Part shown: positions 6,583 through 8,174 of the stretch, piece after piece | Layout: every line of letters begins with the position of its first letter | Position numbering within the stretch: position 1 is the stretch's first letter | Assembly (NCBI GenBank): GCA_034211115.1 | Contig: JAXHTH010000209.1 | Coordinates: 1 to 8,174, forward strand | Length of the DNA: 8,174 nt | Source: JAXHTH01 sp034211115 | Lineage (GTDB): Bacteria > Planctomycetota > Phycisphaerae > Phycisphaerales > SM1A02 | Direction of reading: 5' to 3' | Notes under the pieces: model-generated | What the model was told of the DNA's origin: nothing | What the model saw: the letters and a program-made list of their open reading frames with translations, nothing else | Databases searched by the model: none | Made by a program: the position numbers and the translations under genes

Positions 6583-6654
6583 TCCAAGCCTTCAACCCTC
6601 CAACTCTCCAAGCCTTTAAGTCTTCAAGTCCCCAAGCCTCCAAGTCTCCAAGCC
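6583..6654 (+). repeat. Octamer tandem repeat, nine units, consensus TYCAAGYC
   Basis: Nine uninterrupted eight-base units fill 72 bp. TCCAAGCC occurs three times exactly (6583, 6607, 6647), and the other six differ by one to three bases. The AA at unit positions 4-5 and the final C are invariant. The period is not a multiple of three, so no reading frame is maintained from unit to unit, which argues against coding. The tract ends 43 bp before the methyltransferase start. Variation between units suggests an old or imperfect array. Confidence 0.85.
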
Positions 6655-6695
6655 TCAAGACGCAACACTCAAGACTCGCTACTCAAGACGCATCC
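6654..6695 (+). repeat. Period-14 repeat with CTCAAGAC core, three units
   Basis: CTCAAGAC occurs at 6654-6661, 6668-6675 and 6682-6689, exactly 14 bases apart, each followed by a different six-base spacer. It continues directly from the octamer tract and reaches to two bases before the methyltransferase ATG, so it occupies the place where an SD would normally be. Confidence 0.75.
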
Positions 6696-6697
6696 CC

Positions 6698-7480
6698 ATG
6701 ACCACCGCACGCGACACCTCCGACGCCCCCTGGTGGGACAACTTCTTCGACGATGAGTACGCCGCCTACGGCCTGTCGGATTTCGAGAACCCGAGGCTCG
6801 AGACGACGGCCGACTTTCTCGTCGACGTCCTCGCCCTGAACCGGGGCGACAGCCTCTTCGATCAATGCTGCGGCGTGGGGCGGGTCAGCATCCCGCTCGC
6901 CGCCCGCGGCGTGCGGGTGATCGGCCTGGACCTGATCGACTCGTACGTCGAGGTCGCCCGGCACCGGGCGGCGGAGTCGGATCTGCCGTGCACGTTTCAC
7001 TGCGGCGATGCCCACGCGTTCATCGCGCCCGAGCCCTGCGATGCGGCGATCAACTGGTACACCAGCTTCGGCTACGACGAGGACGATGCGCAGAACATCC
7101 GCGTCCTCCAGTGCGCGTTCGACTCGCTGAAGCAAGGGGGCCGGTTCGCGCTGGACTACCACTCGACGGCGAAGATCCTCGCCGACTTCCGCGAAACGCA
7201 CGTCGATCGCCCGGGGGTCGGGGGGCGAGAGGGACTCATCGTTCTGCACGAGAACGAGGCGGATTTCGCCCGCGGGGTCATTTGCGGCACCTGGACGGCG
7301 ATCTACCCCGACGGCCGGCGGGTGGTTCATCACGTCGAGACGCGCATGTACCTGCCCCACGAGATCATCGCGATGCTCAGGCGTTGCGGGTTCGTCGAGC
7401 CGGCGCTCTTCGGCAGCGTGGAGAAGATACCCTTCGATCGCGCCAGCCCGCGGTGCATCGTCACGGCGCGGAAGCCGTAG
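6698..7480 (+). CDS. Class I SAM-dependent methyltransferase, substrate unknown
   Basis: The protein has a Rossmann-type methyltransferase fold. Motif I is LFDQCCGVGRVS (53-64), where the usual GCGTG loop reads CCGVG. The acidic residue after beta 2 is Asp78 in VIGLDLI, GDAHAF (103-108) fits the adenine-contact motif, and INWYTSFGYDEDD (118-130) lies at the motif IV position. GGRFALDYHS (147-156) is the post-motif segment. The C-terminal half (about 180-258) contains a beta-rich region (TWTAIYPDGRRVVHHVETRMYLP) followed by HEIIAMLRRCGFVEPALFG, typical of small-molecule methyltransferases of about 250 residues. No membrane segment or signal peptide is seen. The ATG at 6698 has no SD; the preceding bases are repeat sequence. 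It is codirectional with the TetR gene 202 bp upstream. A small-molecule substrate is likelier than RNA or DNA, but this is inference. Confidence 0.88.
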   Translation: MTTARDTSDAPWWDNFFDDEYAAYGLSDFENPRLETTADFLVDVLALNRGDSLFDQCCGVGRVSIPLAARGVRVIGLDLIDSYVEVARHRAAESDLPCTFHCGDAHAFIAPEPCDAAINWYTSFGYDEDDAQNIRVLQCAFDSLKQGGRFALDYHSTAKILADFRETHVDRPGVGGREGLIVLHENEADFARGVICGTWTAIYPDGRRVVHHVETRMYLPHEIIAMLRRCGFVEPALFGSVEKIPFDRASPRCIVTARKP

Positions 7481-7527
7481 GCGAAGGGACCGGCCCGCTC
7501 TTTGCGAGCCCGTGATGGTGGGAAGCG

Positions 7528-7620
7528 GGTGTCATGCTTCGTCCCGGCAGGGCGAAGCATGCTCGTCCGCCGCGAAACGGGCGGACATGCTTCACCGCTT
7601 CGCGGATGAAGCATGGCACC
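7528..7620 (+). repeat. Palindromic double-hairpin element, copy B
   Basis: This 93 bp element starts 48 bp after the methyltransferase stop. Its ends are a 13 bp inverted pair (7528-7540 and 7608-7620) differing at one position that still permits a G-T pair. In hairpin 1, CATGCTTCG (7533-7541) pairs with CGAAGCATG (7553-7561), with an inner CCC/GGG stem and GGCA loop. In hairpin 2, CATGCTTCA (7586-7594) pairs with TGAAGCATG (7607-7615), with an inner CCGC/GCGG stem. A third stem lies between them (GTCCGCC 7565-7571, GGCGGAC 7580-7586) and is absent from copy A. Relative to copy A, hairpin 1 shows a T-to-C change matched by A-to-G on the partner arm, which preserves pairing. Confidence 0.85.
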
Positions 7621-7666
7621 GCTCCTGCGCGAGCCGAAGATGGCTGCTCACTTCATCCACCGCCGG

Positions 7667-7690
7667 CCCCTCTGTCGAGGGAGGGGGGGG
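7667..7690 (-). terminator. GC-rich hairpin and G8 run 3' of the MFS gene
   Basis: CCCCTC (7667-7672) can pair with GAGGGG (7681-7686) around an eight-base loop. On the minus strand the stem lies 17-40 bases beyond the MFS stop codon. A run of eight G (7683-7690) is part of it. It could help terminate the transporter transcript, but there is no T-run. It may equally be a common G/C-rich boundary repeat. Confidence 0.3.
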
Positions 7691-7706
7691 CGGCGCGGTG
7701 CGCGAA

Positions 7707-8174
7707 TCAGTCCCGGCCCTCCGCGTCCGCGCTCGGCCTGGCGCGGACGGTCTTGTCGTGGAAGAAGAGGAAGAAGAGGACCATGACCACGCCGGCCATG
7801 ATGCAGGGGATGAGCCAGATCGTCTGCCAGTCGTAGGACTGCAGCAGAAGATCGCTCGCCTGCTCCCACGCCGCGGTCGCCTGTTCGCGAAGCTGATCGG
7901 CAAGCGCGGCGTTGCCCGCGTCCGCCGCTTCGCCGGCCTGCTCCAGCAGATCGGCGTGCTCGGCGCGAAGCGCATCGGCCTCCGCCGTGATCGCGTCGTA
8001 CCGGTCGGATTTCAGGGCGGTGACGATGCGCTGCATCACCTGCGCGCCGATCCCGAGGCCGATGCCCTGCGTGACGAGGACAAGGAACCCCTGCGCCTGG
8101 CTCCGGATCTCCTTCGTCGCCTTCTTGTCGGTGTATATGAACCCGGTGACGAAGAAGAAGTCGTAGCAGATGCC
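7707..8174 (-). CDS. Nucleoside:H+ symporter-like MFS transporter, C-terminal part only
   Basis: The open frame runs off the right edge of the window, so only the last 155 residues are seen and the start is outside. The visible part begins GICYDFFFVTGFIYTD, then KEIRSQAQGFLVLVTQGIGLGIGAQ (about TM11), a hydrophilic Ala-rich helical stretch of about 60 residues, and YDWQTIWLIPCIMAGVVMVLFFLFFHD (about TM12) with a short polar tail. The CYDFFFVTG...IYTDKKA...IRSQAQGF pattern and WQTIWLIP are recognisable from the NupG/XapB-like nucleoside:H+ symporter family of the major facilitator superfamily. That points to inner-membrane proton-coupled uptake, perhaps of nucleosides; substrate is inferred only from family. 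The long TM11-TM12 insert is unusual. An internal GTG at 8039 is not the true start, because the family sequence continues upstream of it. It converges on the methyltransferase gene. Confidence 0.82.
   Translation of the reverse strand, partial: GICYDFFFVTGFIYTDKKATKEIRSQAQGFLVLVTQGIGLGIGAQVMQRIVTALKSDRYDAITAEADALRAEHADLLEQAGEAADAGNAALADQLREQATAAWEQASDLLLQSYDWQTIWLIPCIMAGVVMVLFFLFFHDKTVRARPSADAEGRD

Larger units (their letters stand above)
6496..6697. other. 202 bp repeat-rich spacer between TetR and methyltransferase genes
   Basis: This gene-free spacer is dominated by short-period repeats of CAA-core units: a period-8 tract at 6505-6528, the main octamer tract at 6583-6654 and a period-14 tract at 6654-6695. 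The plus strand is strikingly G-poor compared with the rest of the window. No clear promoter, SD or hairpin terminator is visible, so the methyltransferase may depend on read-through from the TetR gene. Confidence 0.7.
7481..7706. other. Convergent spacer between methyltransferase and MFS genes
   Basis: This gene-free region lies between two converging genes. It contains an imperfect stem 11 bases after the methyltransferase stop (GGCCCGC 7492-7498 with GCGAGCC 7504-7510, one mismatch), the palindromic element copy B and a G-run hairpin near the MFS stop. These structures could provide termination for both genes. No T-runs follow them. Confidence 0.6.

Noticed and set aside
6583..6654. CRISPR array
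   Set aside because: The units are eight bases with no spacers of unique sequence, and no cas genes are present.
7534..7836. Small plus-strand frame after the methyltransferase
   Set aside because: It begins inside the palindromic element and overlaps the MFS gene on the other strand. The peptide PLSREGGA simply translates the G/C-rich hairpin tract.
7707..8039. Reading the last gene as a complete 110-residue single-TM protein starting at GTG 8039
   Set aside because: The frame stays open to the window edge, and the upstream residues match the NHS-family MFS pattern, so this is the tail of a longer transporter.

Overview
This is an 8.2 kb window of very GC-rich bacterial DNA. The gene set is a two-domain PPK2 kinase, MiaA, a TopA with an enlarged central region and a Lys/Arg/Ser-rich N-terminal tail, and an NHS-type MFS transporter. 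Together with SD-poor starts this suggests a Planctomycetota bacterium, perhaps Phycisphaerae. That assignment is an inference from protein character, not from a marker gene.

Layout, left to right. Positions 1-101 are extreme G/C sequence with homopolymer runs and a GC palindrome. A class II polyphosphate kinase 2 (polyphosphate:AMP phosphotransferase) lies on the minus strand at 102-1613. A 132 bp divergent spacer separates it from miaA (1746-2747, +), followed by topA (2868-5543, +). A 358 bp spacer holds an 89 bp palindromic element, a GC hairpin and a promoter. Next are a TetR-family regulator (5902-6495, +), a 202 bp spacer filled largely by short-period repeats, and a class I SAM-dependent methyltransferase (6698-7480, +). 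A 226 bp convergent spacer carries a second copy of the palindromic element. The window ends inside the C-terminal part of a nucleoside:H+ symporter-like MFS transporter on the minus strand (7707 to beyond 8174).

The genes do not form one pathway. Polyphosphate/AMP metabolism, tRNA modification and DNA supercoiling are housekeeping. The TetR gene and the methyltransferase are codirectional and may form a small unit, but the methyltransferase substrate and the TetR ligand cannot be read from the sequence.

The most unusual material is intergenic. There are two copies of a ~90 bp double-hairpin element whose arms covary and which both lie just 3' of plus-strand genes. There is also an eight-base tandem repeat tract (nine units) immediately upstream of the methyltransferase. 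No defence, CRISPR, phage or transposase genes are visible.
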